Source: Desulfuromonadales bacterium (GTDB lineage Bacteria > Desulfobacterota > Desulfuromonadia > Desulfuromonadales > JAGXHI01). Taken from it: 64,000 nt of DNA. The notes under the pieces are model-generated. The model was not told the origin of the DNA and made no database searches. It saw only the letters and a program-made list of their open reading frames with translations. The first letter of the stretch is position 1, and the number at the start of each line of letters is the position of its first letter. The translations under genes and the position numbers were made by a program. The DNA lies in assembly GCA_024636295.1 (NCBI GenBank), contig JAGXHI010000066.1, positions 1 through 64,000 on the forward strand. Direction: 5' to 3'. Shown here piece after piece: positions 1 through 8,842 of the stretch.

Positions 1-405
1 CTTCGTCGACCTTCACACAGAGCAAGCTAGCACCCCGCTTGCACCTTAGCCCGCATGAAGCAAGGTCAGGGCTCTGTCGAGACCCTCGAATAACCAGAGT
101 CGGGCAAGGTGCGACAAAAAACTTGACTGCAATAAACCAGAGCACTGAGGAAATCAAGGATCAAATTCTTAATTGGACGCGGATCAAATCTGATGCGCGC
201 GGATTAAGTCGAATTCAGAAAGATCGTCTTTTCTTTGCCGTAATGCCCCCTCTCCCTTGATGGGAGAGGGTTGGGGAGAGGGTGATTGGTTCAACAACGC
301 CCCCTCCCCTCAATCCCCTCCCACAAAGGGGAGGGGAGGTTTAATTCTTTTCACAACGAACAACGAATGGTTTTCACCAATCACAAATCACTAATCACCG
401 ATTTT
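1..405. repeat. Intergenic region with interspersed repeat modules
   Basis: No gene is supported here. From about 174 the sequence carries repeat modules that recur through the first 15 kb. They are an A+T-richer module built on 'ggatcaaatctgatgc' (174-205), a hairpin module with ccctctccc and gggagaggg arms (245-284), and a second hairpin module with cccctccc and ggggagggg arms (299-343). The first 170 bases are not recognisable. The TadA/CpaF ATPase gene that normally follows tadZ is not present and would have to lie beyond the left edge. Confidence 0.6.
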
Positions 406-1569
406 TCAAATCGCCTTCCCCAGAAATCCCTTCACACCCCGGTAATTCTTCTGGGCCATTGGGTCCTCCAACTTACGGGCGAAGTCGAAAAGACTTTTCC
501 CCATGGGGGACTTTCCGTCGTACTTGACCAGGGGAATGCCTCGGTTGATGGAGGGTTCGGCATTTTCATCCTCCGGAAAAAGCCAGAACAGACGCTTTTT
601 AAGTGAATTTTCAATCTCCTCCAGCGATCCGGTATGGTCCTTGGTGAAACGGTTGGCCACGATCTCCATTTTTTCAAAAGGAATATCGTATTTCTGCAGG
701 AACTTCATGAGCCGGGTCGTGTTCCGGATGGCCGGGATGGAGAAGTCGGTCACGATAAAGACGATTTCCGAGTTGCGGAAAGCCTCGAGTGTCAATTCAT
801 TGATCGATACGGAGGAGCAATCCACGATGAAGTTTTCGTAGAGGCTCTTTTCCAGGGTCAGGATTTTCTTCACCTGCTCAGCGAGTATGTTGAGTCCTTC
901 CTCGGGGTGAGCGGGAGCGGGAAGGACATCCAGCCCCGTCCCGTGCCGCGTCATGGCGCTCCTGAGGAATGACCGGTCCAGACGATGCATATTCTTGCAG
1001 ATGTCGGAAAGGGTGGTCTCCGGAAGGATGTCCAGGAAAACCGAGCTGTCCCCCGTCTGCAGGCTCAGGTCCAGGAATCCGGTTTTTCCGCCATTGCGCA
1101 GCGCTACGGCGACGGCGGTATTGACCGCAATCAGCGTGGTTCCGAGTCCCCCCTTGCTGCCGATGAAGCTGTAAATCGTCCCTTCGACATTTTCCGTGTC
1201 CGCAACAGTTTCTTTCCGGTGCCTGACCAGGACATCCCGAATTTTCTGCAGATCCGGAGGGTCGAAAAAATACTCCGACGCTCCTGTTTTCATGACCTGG
1301 ACAATCTGCTCCGGCTGATTGTTCGCGGAGATCACGAAAATGGACGTCTGCGGATACCGCTGCCGCCAGGCGGAAATCCGCTGCAGGATATCCCCTTCCT
1401 GTGGATCGTCGTGAAGAAGGGCGATATCCGGGGGCGAGGCCGGCGGCCCGCTCTCCCGTGAATGCTGGACCAGGACACGGGGGCTCCGGATCTCCGAGGG
1501 AGCGCGGGCGATGGCCTCAGCCAGACCGGAATCGCGTGATTCAAGATAAAGTTTGATTTCGGAAGACAT
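406..1569 (-). CDS. tadZ: Tad pilus assembly ATPase-like protein TadZ/CpaE
   Basis: This 387-residue protein has the TadZ/CpaE layout. An N-terminal receiver-like (atypical response regulator) domain covers about residues 1-120, and a MinD/ParA-type P-loop domain covers about 128-380. The P-loop reads GSKGGLGTT, which lacks the second lysine of a canonical deviant Walker A (KGGxGKT/S). That fits the family, in which TadZ acts as a polar localisation factor for the Tad secretion machine rather than as a strong ATPase. It is the last gene of the visible pilus cluster, 13 nt after the tadG stop, and its ATG has only a weak upstream ACGAG. The partners expected from other Tad loci (TadA, TadB, TadC) should follow outside the window. 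Confidence 0.87.
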   Translation of the reverse strand: MSSEIKLYLESRDSGLAEAIARAPSEIRSPRVLVQHSRESGPPASPPDIALLHDDPQEGDILQRISAWRQRYPQTSIFVISANNQPEQIVQVMKTGASEYFFDPPDLQKIRDVLVRHRKETVADTENVEGTIYSFIGSKGGLGTTLIAVNTAVAVALRNGGKTGFLDLSLQTGDSSVFLDILPETTLSDICKNMHRLDRSFLRSAMTRHGTGLDVLPAPAHPEEGLNILAEQVKKILTLEKSLYENFIVDCSSVSINELTLEAFRNSEIVFIVTDFSIPAIRNTTRLMKFLQKYDIPFEKMEIVANRFTKDHTGSLEEIENSLKKRLFWLFPEDENAEPSINRGIPLVKYDGKSPMGKSLFDFARKLEDPMAQKNYRGVKGFLGKAI

Positions 1570-1582
1570 AGAACTCGTTCAA

Positions 1583-3055
1583 TCAATCGACCAGTACCGG
1601 GTTTTTGGCCAGAATGCCGTAATTTTCTCCGCCACTCCCGCCCGTCGGTTCATGGGCTTTGCAGTCGGGAAGAAAGTACATCGATTTCTTTACAAAGGGA
1701 GCCATGGCATCGTCCGCGTTCTTGAGTTCGAAATGATCGACAAAGCAGTCCCAGCGTGCCATTCCCTCCACATATGTGCTTTCCCCCTGCCACCTGCCCG
1801 TGTCCTGGAAACCCTCGGGCAGAAGGGGAAGGGCCGTTTCCGTGGATTTATTGATCTGAGTTTTAAAAACTGTGCATTGCCCGGTATCTGTGAAGTCCCA
1901 GTTGCGAGCGGCATCCATGGGATGGTTCATTTTGGTTGGGGCGTCTTCGGGTTTTGCAGTACCAGCCTCAGTCATCCAGATCATGTTCACGACGACAATT
2001 CCAGTGACTTCAGGACAGTTTCCAACGTTATGAAAACCATCGCCATCGGGATCGCACATGACTACGGGGAGGACCATCTCCCAGGGCTCTTCGGGGGGAG
2101 GGTCACCCGGCGGCCACCAGCAGTCGCGCATTTTATCGAAGGAACTTTGAAGCTCACCGCCGGTGGTCGCAATTGGCGCCCCGAAGATGATTCCCGGCGC
2201 TTCGGTTTGTCCACAGACGAGAGGTTTAACCGTACTGTTGTTTGTCCCGCTGCAGACATTTCCCGCCTGCTCGAAACTGGTCCAACCACCCGTGTTGGAA
2301 GTCGAGGCGCTGCCGCTGCTGTTGATCATTCGACCGATGTTGCAGGAGAAGACGGGTTTCCCATCCACATATTCGAGAATGCTTTCCCTGCAGATGGCAA
2401 TTGGTTGGTCCACGGTGCCGGGCTCCACGTTGCCCGCGAAGCCGATGTAGGCTACCGCTTCAGCCTCCAGTTCGAAATCCTTGCGGCCGAATATTCTCGC
2501 CAGCCACGAGTTGGCCGGGGCTTTTACGTTGCCGCTGTCATCGGCTTCCATGCCCGTTGGTTTGATGCGTCGGGTCACCACCCGGACCGCATTGATGAAG
2601 GGCGGATTTCCATCGGAGCCGTCCATCAGGTCCAGATCTTCAGATGTCTTTCCGAAAAGTTCGATGGGAACCAGTGAGTCGCTGGGGGTGAAAGTTCTGC
2701 TGGTAAAGCTCCAGTGTCCTCTTTGTATATCTCCCTGATTCGAGAGTGGATCATTGATGTTCACAGGGATTTGGCCGGAGGTGGACATTGCAGCATTCGA
2801 GGTGGCAAAATCGAGCGCGGTCTGGTTCGCTCCCGTGTTTATGGCCGTTCCGGAAGAGTTGTACAGATTCGCTGCGCCAGCCAGGGCGCCGGCATCCGCG
2901 GCGTTCTGCAACTCGTTTCTCACCATGGCGAGATGCCCGACATCCACCGCGAGAGCGCCCACCCCGAACAGGGCCGCCGTCAGAAGGGCCACCAGAACCA
3001 GGACAGCGCCCTTTCTTTCCATCATCTTTCTATTAAAATACCGCCATGCTCTCAT
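1583..3055 (-). CDS. tadG: TadG-like pilus assembly protein
   Basis: This 490-residue protein begins with a basic stretch and one hydrophobic segment (about residues 17-38, GAVLVLVALLTAALFGVGAL). This is the TadE/TadG-like N-terminus that resembles a pseudopilin helix, and it is followed by the family-typical AVDVGHLAMVRNELQNAADA. The long remainder is predicted to be periplasmic and holds several cysteines and acidic, Asp/Gly-rich stretches. The GGGAGAACCAAG ribosome site before the ATG supports this start. It lies 12 nt after tadE. TadG proteins are minor envelope components of Flp pilus biogenesis; the C-terminal part has no domain I recognise. Confidence 0.8.
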   Translation of the reverse strand: MRAWRYFNRKMMERKGAVLVLVALLTAALFGVGALAVDVGHLAMVRNELQNAADAGALAGAANLYNSSGTAINTGANQTALDFATSNAAMSTSGQIPVNINDPLSNQGDIQRGHWSFTSRTFTPSDSLVPIELFGKTSEDLDLMDGSDGNPPFINAVRVVTRRIKPTGMEADDSGNVKAPANSWLARIFGRKDFELEAEAVAYIGFAGNVEPGTVDQPIAICRESILEYVDGKPVFSCNIGRMINSSGSASTSNTGGWTSFEQAGNVCSGTNNSTVKPLVCGQTEAPGIIFGAPIATTGGELQSSFDKMRDCWWPPGDPPPEEPWEMVLPVVMCDPDGDGFHNVGNCPEVTGIVVVNMIWMTEAGTAKPEDAPTKMNHPMDAARNWDFTDTGQCTVFKTQINKSTETALPLLPEGFQDTGRWQGESTYVEGMARWDCFVDHFELKNADDAMAPFVKKSMYFLPDCKAHEPTGGSGGENYGILAKNPVLVD

Positions 3056-3067
3056 CTTGGTTCTCCC

Positions 3068-3553
3068 TTATTCCGCGCGCATGGTCGTAGTGGCTACCAA
3101 ATTTATTCCCGAAGCCATGCTGCCGTTGAACAGCCCGGCCACGATATTTGGAAAAACGAGAAAATCATATTGATAAGAGACTTCCACTCTCACCTCATCG
3201 CCTGAAACCGCATTGCTCGAGTCATCGATTGCCGAATTTACATATGTCTTTACCGTCGGCGAAGGCATGCTCCCGAAGGTTATAAGATAGTTCTTACAAT
3301 ACGCTGTAACGACATCAGTGATTTCCGCAGTCGTAAGCCGGGCATCCGCCCCTGCGACAGGATCGTATCGGTAAACAATCCCCTCCCGGGCGCCTTCCCG
3401 GCTGGCGTTGGTGATCACGGCCTTGTCGAAAAACAACAGGCTGAATTCGATTATTCCCATGACCAGAAGCAGAAGCAGCGGTAGAACGATGGCGAATTCG
3501 ACCATAGCGGCGCCGCGTTCATTCCTGCGGAAGCTGCGCGAGATCCGAATCAT
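3068..3553 (-). CDS. tadE: TadE-family pseudopilin
   Basis: This 161-residue protein starts with RRNERGAAMVEFAIVLPLL. A short basic leader ends in Gly, and the hydrophobic helix with Glu at +5 is typical of TadE pseudopilins processed by TadV. The rest is a predicted periplasmic domain. Its ribosome site (GGAG) overlaps the stop codon of the upstream lipoprotein gene, leaving 3 nt between the two, so the genes are probably cotranscribed and translationally coupled. TadE proteins are minor pilus or assembly components; no catalytic role is expected. Confidence 0.85.
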   Translation of the reverse strand: MIRISRSFRRNERGAAMVEFAIVLPLLLLLVMGIIEFSLLFFDKAVITNASREGAREGIVYRYDPVAGADARLTTAEITDVVTAYCKNYLITFGSMPSPTVKTYVNSAIDDSSNAVSGDEVRVEVSYQYDFLVFPNIVAGLFNGSMASGINLVATTTMRAE

Positions 3554-3556
3554 GTG

Positions 3557-3835
3557 TTACTCCGCGATTCCCAGTTGTATGACTTCCGTTTTCGTCGGTT
3601 TCACAGAATACATGCTATGCCGGACGCTCATAATCTCCTCGGAATGCACTCCCTCCACGTCCGTCGGTGTTTTAAAGGCGTGCCGCTGATCGCGATTGAT
3701 AATCTGGCGGTCCCAGGCTATCCTGTTGGCCTCGCCGAATTCCCGTGCGAGATGACCGTTCTGTGCATAAGGCTCGTGTGTGGAATAGCATCCGGCAAGA
3801 AGCAGAAGAATCGGCAGGATCATCCAATTTTTCAT
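3557..3835 (-). CDS. Small lipoprotein of the Tad locus
   Basis: This 92-residue predicted lipoprotein has an N-terminal hydrophobic segment ending in the lipobox LLAGC (residues 10-14), followed by a short hydrophilic chain. Longer starts are in frame, but GAGGAAA sits 6 nt upstream of the internal ATG chosen here. It lies between the secretin and tadE genes, where Tad loci often encode a small outer-membrane lipoprotein (TadD- or RcpB-like position). It has no TPR motifs, so it is not TadD. A pilotin-like or secretin-associated role is possible but inferred only from position and the lipid anchor. Confidence 0.65.
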   Translation of the reverse strand: MKNWMILPILLLLAGCYSTHEPYAQNGHLAREFGEANRIAWDRQIINRDQRHAFKTPTDVEGVHSEEIMSVRHSMYSVKPTKTEVIQLGIAE

Positions 3836-4031
3836 TTTGTTTTTCCTCATTGATAAGGTCGAGAAAATCGAAACCATTTTACCGTCCGTTCGTTTCACTC
3901 ACTCAAGACGCAAAGGCCGCGAAGAAAATCTTTTAATTAGCCGCGGATAAAATCTGATCAAAGCCTTTAAAAGTTTTTACTGCTCACTTGTCCTTCACGC
4001 TTTTCACCAATCACAAATTACTAATCACCAA
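3836..4031. repeat. Repeat-bearing gap between secretin and lipoprotein genes
   Basis: The gap contains a degraded copy of the 'caccacccgttcgcttc' module (about 3882-3920), a 'gcggataaaatctgatc' module (about 3942-3962) and an A/T-rich 'caccaatcacaaattac' tract (about 4004-4030). No gene is seen. Confidence 0.5.
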
Positions 4032-5594
4032 TTACTGATTTCCTGCCACCGGCCGGAATCCGAAATCGCCTTCCAATCCGCCCTTCTCATCTCCCGGCAG
4101 CGGGGCTTCCAGGTAGGAGTGCTCCTTGAAAGCGGAAGGATCTTCCGGGAAACGCCGTCCCTCCAGCCGTCCTTCCAGGTAGAACTCATAACGATTGGGG
4201 ATCTTGAAGTATTCCCCGGGGAATTGCAGGGAGCCTTCCGGGACTGGCTTGACCAGGTGGGGGGTCACGGCGATGAGCAGGTCCGTTTTTTCCTGGCGGT
4301 AGCTGGAGCTTCGGAAAAGGGCCCCCAGCACCGGGATGTCTCCCAGTCCGGGAATTTTTTCGATCGTCTCCCGGAAGTTGTCCTGCAGCAGACCGGCCAG
4401 GGCGAGGGTCTGCCCGTCGTACATCTCCACGGTCGTTTCCAGACGCCGGGTGGCGAGATTGGGGACGTTGAAGTTGGTCCCCTGGATGCCTGCCGGGATG
4501 ATGCTGACGGAGGTGATCTCACTCACGCTCGGCGCCACCCGGAGGCTGATCTTGCCGTCGGACATGACCACCGGGATGAATTTCAGCGACACGCCGAATT
4601 CCTTGAACGTAATCGTGATTTCCCCCAGATCCTGGGGCACGGGAATGGGAAATTCCCCTCCCGCCAGGAAGCTGGCCTCCTGACCACTGAGAGTCACGAG
4701 GCGAGGCTCGGCCAGGGTGCGGGCCAGTCCCTCCGATTCCAGGAACCGGAAGAAGAGATTGAAATTGTCGATGTCCAGGAAAATGTTCGCGGCGTTGCCG
4801 GCGAAGTTGAATAAAAGAGATCCGGGATTCTGGATCAAACCGTCAACGGTGCCGTCGAAAACTCCGGACTGCTCGATGGCCGTAGGGAAGTTTGCATTGA
4901 TGAAGGTATTTTCGATCGGGGTGAATACGTTGGTGGTGCCGAAGCTTCCGGTGAAATCCTTGCCCAGCTTTTCCAGGCCCATCCCCGCCTGAAGCTCCTT
5001 GTCCCAGTTCCGGGTGACTTCGGCCACCCGTACTTCCAGGAGAACCTGCTGCACCGCTCCGATCTTGAGCAGATTGGTGATCCCCTGTCCCGAACGCCCG
5101 GTTCCGCCACCCGGTCCGTCTTCACCCATCTGGGGCATGAAGGTCCGGGTCAGCCGGATGACCTGCTCGACGACCTCCGGGCCGGAGACGGTGCCCGAAA
5201 GGATGATCCCCGTGTCGGAGGCGTAGACCTGGATGTCCTCCTTCGGGTAGAGCTGGTGAATCTTCTCCTTCAGGGACGTGAGATCGAGCGTTACCACCAC
5301 GTCCAGCAGGGTTTTGCTCTCTTCGCCCTGCCAGAGGATCAGGCTGGTGTAGCCGACTTTTTTGCCGTAGATGTACAGCTCCCGGGGAGAGAGCACCACC
5401 ACGTCGGCGATGTCGGGGTCGGCGATGGAGACCCGCTGGACCGGATAGGGCGTGCGGATCAGGTCCGAACCCCCGACCCGAAGCTCCATGGATTTTCTCA
5501 TCATGTCCTGGGCCGAAATGGGAGATCCTGTAAGGACGAACATCGCCATGAGCAGGAATCCTGCGGCCATGCTGAAAGGCCGGTTTTTTTTCAT
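4032..5594 (-). CDS. rcpA: Tad/Flp pilus secretin RcpA/CpaC
   Basis: This 520-residue secretin forms the outer-membrane channel of the Flp pilus. It has a signal peptide (residues 1-28), a pilus-secretin N-terminal domain (about 30-110), a BON-like segment (about 115-150) and a C-terminal secretin domain. Recognisable motifs are LLEVRVAEVTR, GLQDNFRETIEKIPGLGDIP and the terminal DLLIAVTPHLVKPV. A longer in-frame start exists, but GGAGGAGCGA directly precedes the ATG at 5594. The 914-nt gap to cpaB upstream is unusual for genes normally in one operon, and it is filled with repeats. Confidence 0.92.
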   Translation of the reverse strand: MKKNRPFSMAAGFLLMAMFVLTGSPISAQDMMRKSMELRVGGSDLIRTPYPVQRVSIADPDIADVVVLSPRELYIYGKKVGYTSLILWQGEESKTLLDVVVTLDLTSLKEKIHQLYPKEDIQVYASDTGIILSGTVSGPEVVEQVIRLTRTFMPQMGEDGPGGGTGRSGQGITNLLKIGAVQQVLLEVRVAEVTRNWDKELQAGMGLEKLGKDFTGSFGTTNVFTPIENTFINANFPTAIEQSGVFDGTVDGLIQNPGSLLFNFAGNAANIFLDIDNFNLFFRFLESEGLARTLAEPRLVTLSGQEASFLAGGEFPIPVPQDLGEITITFKEFGVSLKFIPVVMSDGKISLRVAPSVSEITSVSIIPAGIQGTNFNVPNLATRRLETTVEMYDGQTLALAGLLQDNFRETIEKIPGLGDIPVLGALFRSSSYRQEKTDLLIAVTPHLVKPVPEGSLQFPGEYFKIPNRYEFYLEGRLEGRRFPEDPSAFKEHSYLEAPLPGDEKGGLEGDFGFRPVAGNQ

Positions 5595-6508
5595 TCGCTC
5601 CTCCAAAAATTGAACTTTGAACTGCATGCAAAAAATCGAGGATCAAATCAAAAGCGTCTCACCACCATCCGTGAAAATCCGTGTTCATCTGTGGCTAAAG
5701 AAGGCTTCAAAGTTCTTTTCACCACCCGTTCGCTTCGCTCACTAGAGACACAGAGAACACAGAGAGAAGCAGATAAACCTTTTTGTCGAGCACAGATAAA
5801 ATCGGATGCACACGGATTAAGTTCAGATTCTAAAAGATCAGTTTTTCTTTGCCGTAAATGCCCCCTCTCCTTTTATGGGAGAGGGCTGGGGATAGGGTGA
5901 AGATCTGAAAGTCGCCCCTCCCCTCAATCCCCTCCCGCAAGGGGTAGGGGAAGCTTAAATCCGCGTAAATCCGTGTTCCGGTCAGATGTTTAATCGGTGC
6001 CATCAGATTTTATCCGCCTTTTCCGTGTTCCATTAAAAAACAGTTGCATCTTTGAAAATTCGTGTTCATCTGCGGCTAAAGCTTCTTTAGAATCGTTTTC
6101 ACCACCCGTTCGCTTCGCTCTCTAGAGAACACTGAGAAAAGCCGATAAACCTTTTTTGTTGAACACAGATAAAATCGGATAAGGACGGATCGCATTTTGA
6201 GTTTAAGCCAATCGGACTCTCTGCCTGCCCTTATGTGTTTCGTTTCATCCGTGAAAATCCGTGTTCATCTGTGGCTAAAGAAGGCTTCTAGTTCTTTTCA
6301 CCACCTGTTCGCTTCGCTCTCTAGAGAACACTGAGAAAAGCAGATAAACCTTTTTTGTTGAACACAGATAAAATCGGATGCACACGGATTAAGTTCATAT
6401 TTAAAAGATCACTTTTTCTTTGCTGTAAATGCCCCCTCTCCTTTTATGGGAGAGGGACCAGGTTTATTCGTGAAAATTCGTGTGGATTCGTGGCTGATAT
6501 CCAGCTCC
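5595..6508. repeat. Array of modular interspersed repeats between cpaB and rcpA
   Basis: There is no credible gene. Three short modules recur in the order E-D-C, all read on the plus strand, opposite to the flanking genes. E is based on 'atccgtgaaaatccgtg' (5667-5700, 6054-6080, 6246-6285, 6465-6492). D is based on 'caccacccgttcgcttcg' (5719-5765, 6100-6135, 6297-6332). C is based on 'gaacacagataaaatcgg' (5789-5822, 6160-6190, 6358-6392). Successive D and C copies are about 197-198 bp apart. Two hairpin modules with C-rich and G-rich arms are interspersed (5867-5900 and 5917-5957, plus a partial at 6429-6455). Confidence 0.75.
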
Positions 6509-7378
6509 TCAATTGAACTTCTCCTCCTTGATTTCCATTTCGGTATTCTTGAACTTGAGATTCTCCCGCTCGGATCTCCGGATCACTTCGACATGCAGGG
6601 GCTCCGGCGGGGGAGGGGGGATTGCCGGCGGATCGGGCTTGATATAGATTTTTTTCACCACCGTCCGAATCTGCGGCTTGGGTTTCGCCACTATCTGGGG
6701 TTTCGGAATGTCTTCATCCAGGGGATTGCGCAACACCAGGCGGATGGGCCCTTCATGGGTCTTGAGGGCCAGTTTTTCCGCTTCATTCGGATCGAGTTCC
6801 AGGGTTACCGTCTTGACCACTTTGGGCTTGCCGTTTTCGGTGAAGGTTTCCTGGGCGATGGCCAGAACTTTTTTCCGCTCGAGGATGGTTTCGGCTTTCC
6901 CTTTTTTATTTCTTTCTTCATCGACGGCGATGATGTCCACGTAGGTGCCGGGAAGAACAAACCCTCCGACTCCGCTGACCTCGTCGACGCGCACCGACAT
7001 CGCCCGTTTCCCCTGTGAAATCGTGGCCAGCATTCCGGCCCCCGATCCGATAGGCGCAAGCCCCGGTTCCAGAATCGGCGTTCCCGTCCAGACCCGCGTC
7101 ACCATGACGCGATCCATCAGGGGCTTCATTTCGGAGAAGGCGCCCTTGGGGACGCTCGCCTTCGGCCATTCCACCAGGATCAGGTTCTCCGGAGACAGGG
7201 GCGTTCCGATATCCATGTCTTTGGCCGCCACGACGATTTTCGTCGTCGGCACCGTTTCCTGGACCACCACCTGGGGCTGCGTCTTCTGGGAGGACATCCA
7301 TTTCTGGGCCAGAATGACCGCCACCGTGCCGAAGCCGACGGCAAGAACGAGGGCAATGAGGGCGCCGTATCTTTTCAT
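6509..7378 (-). CDS. cpaB: Flp pilus assembly protein CpaB/RcpC
   Basis: This 289-residue protein has a single N-terminal membrane anchor (about residues 6-24) and a periplasmic SAF domain (about 46-110, containing DMDIGTPLSPENLILVEWP). It continues into the RcpC/CpaB domain (about 115-215), and the C-terminus has a proline-rich stretch (IPPPPPEP). CpaB proteins are periplasmic partners of the secretin and are thought to contact peptidoglycan or the channel. The ATG at 7378 is preferred over one three codons upstream because GGGAG lies 9 nt before it. The gene has its own long A/T-rich leader with a candidate promoter, so it may not depend on read-through from tadV. Confidence 0.88.
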   Translation of the reverse strand: MKRYGALIALVLAVGFGTVAVILAQKWMSSQKTQPQVVVQETVPTTKIVVAAKDMDIGTPLSPENLILVEWPKASVPKGAFSEMKPLMDRVMVTRVWTGTPILEPGLAPIGSGAGMLATISQGKRAMSVRVDEVSGVGGFVLPGTYVDIIAVDEERNKKGKAETILERKKVLAIAQETFTENGKPKVVKTVTLELDPNEAEKLALKTHEGPIRLVLRNPLDEDIPKPQIVAKPKPQIRTVVKKIYIKPDPPAIPPPPPEPLHVEVIRRSERENLKFKNTEMEIKEEKFN

Positions 7379-7460
7379 GTGGATCATCTCCCTTCAGCGT
7401 GTGGTGCTCGGAGATTAAAGAATCTGATTGTGAGAATATTTTCGAGGAGGTGTAATTTTC

Positions 7461-7491
7461 ACTAATTTTGAGTTTGTTATTTAAAATTAGT
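7461..7491 (-). promoter_or_regulatory. Inverted repeat in the cpaB leader
   Basis: Perfect 9-bp arms (ACTAATTTT and AAAATTAGT) flank a 13-nt centre just downstream of the candidate cpaB -10 box and about 85-115 nt before the start codon. It may act as an operator or an RNA hairpin. The assignment rests on sequence symmetry only. Confidence 0.35.
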
Positions 7492-7495
7492 TAAT

Positions 7496-7523
7496 TTTTT
7501 ATCGCTCTTTTTGGAATTGTCAA
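7496..7523 (-). promoter_or_regulatory. cpaB: Candidate sigma-70 promoter for cpaB
   Basis: On the minus strand a perfect -35 box TTGACA (7518-7523) is followed after 16 nt by TAAAAA (7496-7501), about 120 nt upstream of the cpaB start. The surrounding 100 bp are A/T-rich, unlike the coding sequence. This would give the distal pilus genes their own transcript. Confidence 0.45.
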
Positions 7524-8232
7524 TACTCTAATGCCGTTTTAATCTGAAGTTCTCTCGAAAACACTGAGAAAACCAACGAAATATTTTTAATTGAACACAG
7601 ATAAAATCGGATAAATGCGGATGAGTTCTGAGTCAAAGGCCATCTCTTGATGTTTTCTAAAACGGTATCTGCCATTGTCTGCGTTTAGTTCCATCCGTGA
7701 AAATTCGTGTTCATCTGTGGCTAAAATCTTTTTCACCACCCGTTCGCTTCGCTCACTGGAGACACAGAGCACTGAGAGAAGCAGGTAAGCCTTTTTAATT
7801 GAACACAGATAGGAGCGGATAAATGCGGATGAGTTCTGAGTGCAAGGCCATTCTTTGGATTTTCTAAAACGGTATCTGCCATTGTCTGCGTTTAGTTCCA
7901 TCCGTGAAAAATCCGTGTTCATCTGTGGCTATAATCTTTTTCACCACCCGTTCGCTTCGCTCACTGGAGACACGGAGTCCCGGAGAGAAGCTAAATTCTT
8001 AATTGGACGCGGATAAAATCTGATGCATGCGGATAAAATCTGATCAACTCGCCCTTTACCTCCCTCTCCCTCGATGGGAGAGGGTTGGGGAGAGGGTGAT
8101 AACCTTTGAAACCGCCCCCTCCCCTCAATCCCCTCCCACAGAGGGGAGGGGAAGCTAGAATCGTAAAGCCGCTTAGCGGTTGCTTTTCAGGGTGTGAGCT
8201 TTTCCCTGATCACAAATCACGAATCACTGTTT
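7524..8232. repeat. Tandem composite repeat between tadV and cpaB
   Basis: There is no credible gene. A unit of about 205 bp occurs twice in tandem (about 7592-7798 and 7799-8000). Each unit holds modules C ('gaacacagat'), E ('atccgtgaaaattcgtg') and D ('caccacccgttcgcttcg') in the same order, with the shared filler 'ctaaaacggtatctgcc'. The two hairpin modules follow (8058-8100 and 8113-8156). Orientation is opposite to the flanking genes. Confidence 0.75.
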
Positions 8233-8802
8233 TTAAATCATTCGTCCCCAGCTGATATACGCGAAATACCCGAAAGCCATCGCCGCGGCATACGGAAACT
8301 TGAGCTTCTCCCCCGTGGCGATCGTCTTGACGTCCCGCGTCGCGGCGAAGGCGAAAAGAGCCTCTCGCCGGCTGACGATAAGATGCACGAACCCCATGAC
8401 CCCACCGATCAGCGCCAGGTAGAGAAAGACCTGGAAGACCGCCATTGGCCCGATCAACGCCCCCAGCGCCGCAAGGGCCTTCACATCCCCCGCTCCCATC
8501 CCCCCCATCAGGAAGGGGACGATCAGGAGGCCGAGACCGACGCCGAACCCGGCGAGGAAGGTGATCATCCCCGCCGGGCCGGCGAAGTGGAGGTGGTAGA
8601 CCAACGCCCCCGCCAGAAGGGCCAGAACGGCCCAGTTCGGGATGCGGGTGAAAAGGGCGTCGGTGATGCAGATAACAAAGAAGAAGGATGCGGCAAGAAG
8701 AATGGCCGGATCGGTACTCCCCCTCTCCAATATTAGATAAATGGAAAGTATCAAACTGAGGATTGTCGGTAGAAATGGGCAGTTTGAGATTTGAAAATCC
8801 AT
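8233..8802 (-). CDS. tadV: Prepilin peptidase TadV/CpaA (A24 family)
   Basis: This 189-residue polytopic membrane protein of about six hydrophobic segments belongs to the type IV prepilin aspartyl peptidase family. Both catalytic aspartates are visible: one in ITDALFTRIPN (about residue 48) and one in the GxGD-type motif GAGDVK (about residues 103-108). The methyltransferase domain of PilD is absent, as is usual for TadV. It should cleave the Flp prepilins and TadE after the conserved Gly. It lies 40 nt downstream of the second pilin gene, with a weak AAGAAGA ribosome site. Confidence 0.9.
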   Translation of the reverse strand: MDFQISNCPFLPTILSLILSIYLILERGSTDPAILLAASFFFVICITDALFTRIPNWAVLALLAGALVYHLHFAGPAGMITFLAGFGVGLGLLIVPFLMGGMGAGDVKALAALGALIGPMAVFQVFLYLALIGGVMGFVHLIVSRREALFAFAATRDVKTIATGEKLKFPYAAAMAFGYFAYISWGRMI

Positions 8803-8842
8803 TCTTCTTGCCTGCGCCTGTAATAGGTTGGTAATTCGACGA

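Noticed and set aside
39..260. 73-codon frame at the left edge
   Set aside because: It runs into the interspersed repeat modules and has no ribosome site or recognisable sequence.
5595..8232. Possible CRISPR array, because of regularly spaced repeats
   Set aside because: Modules are of several kinds, imperfect, and separated by related rather than unique spacers, with a ~200-bp period; no cas genes are present.
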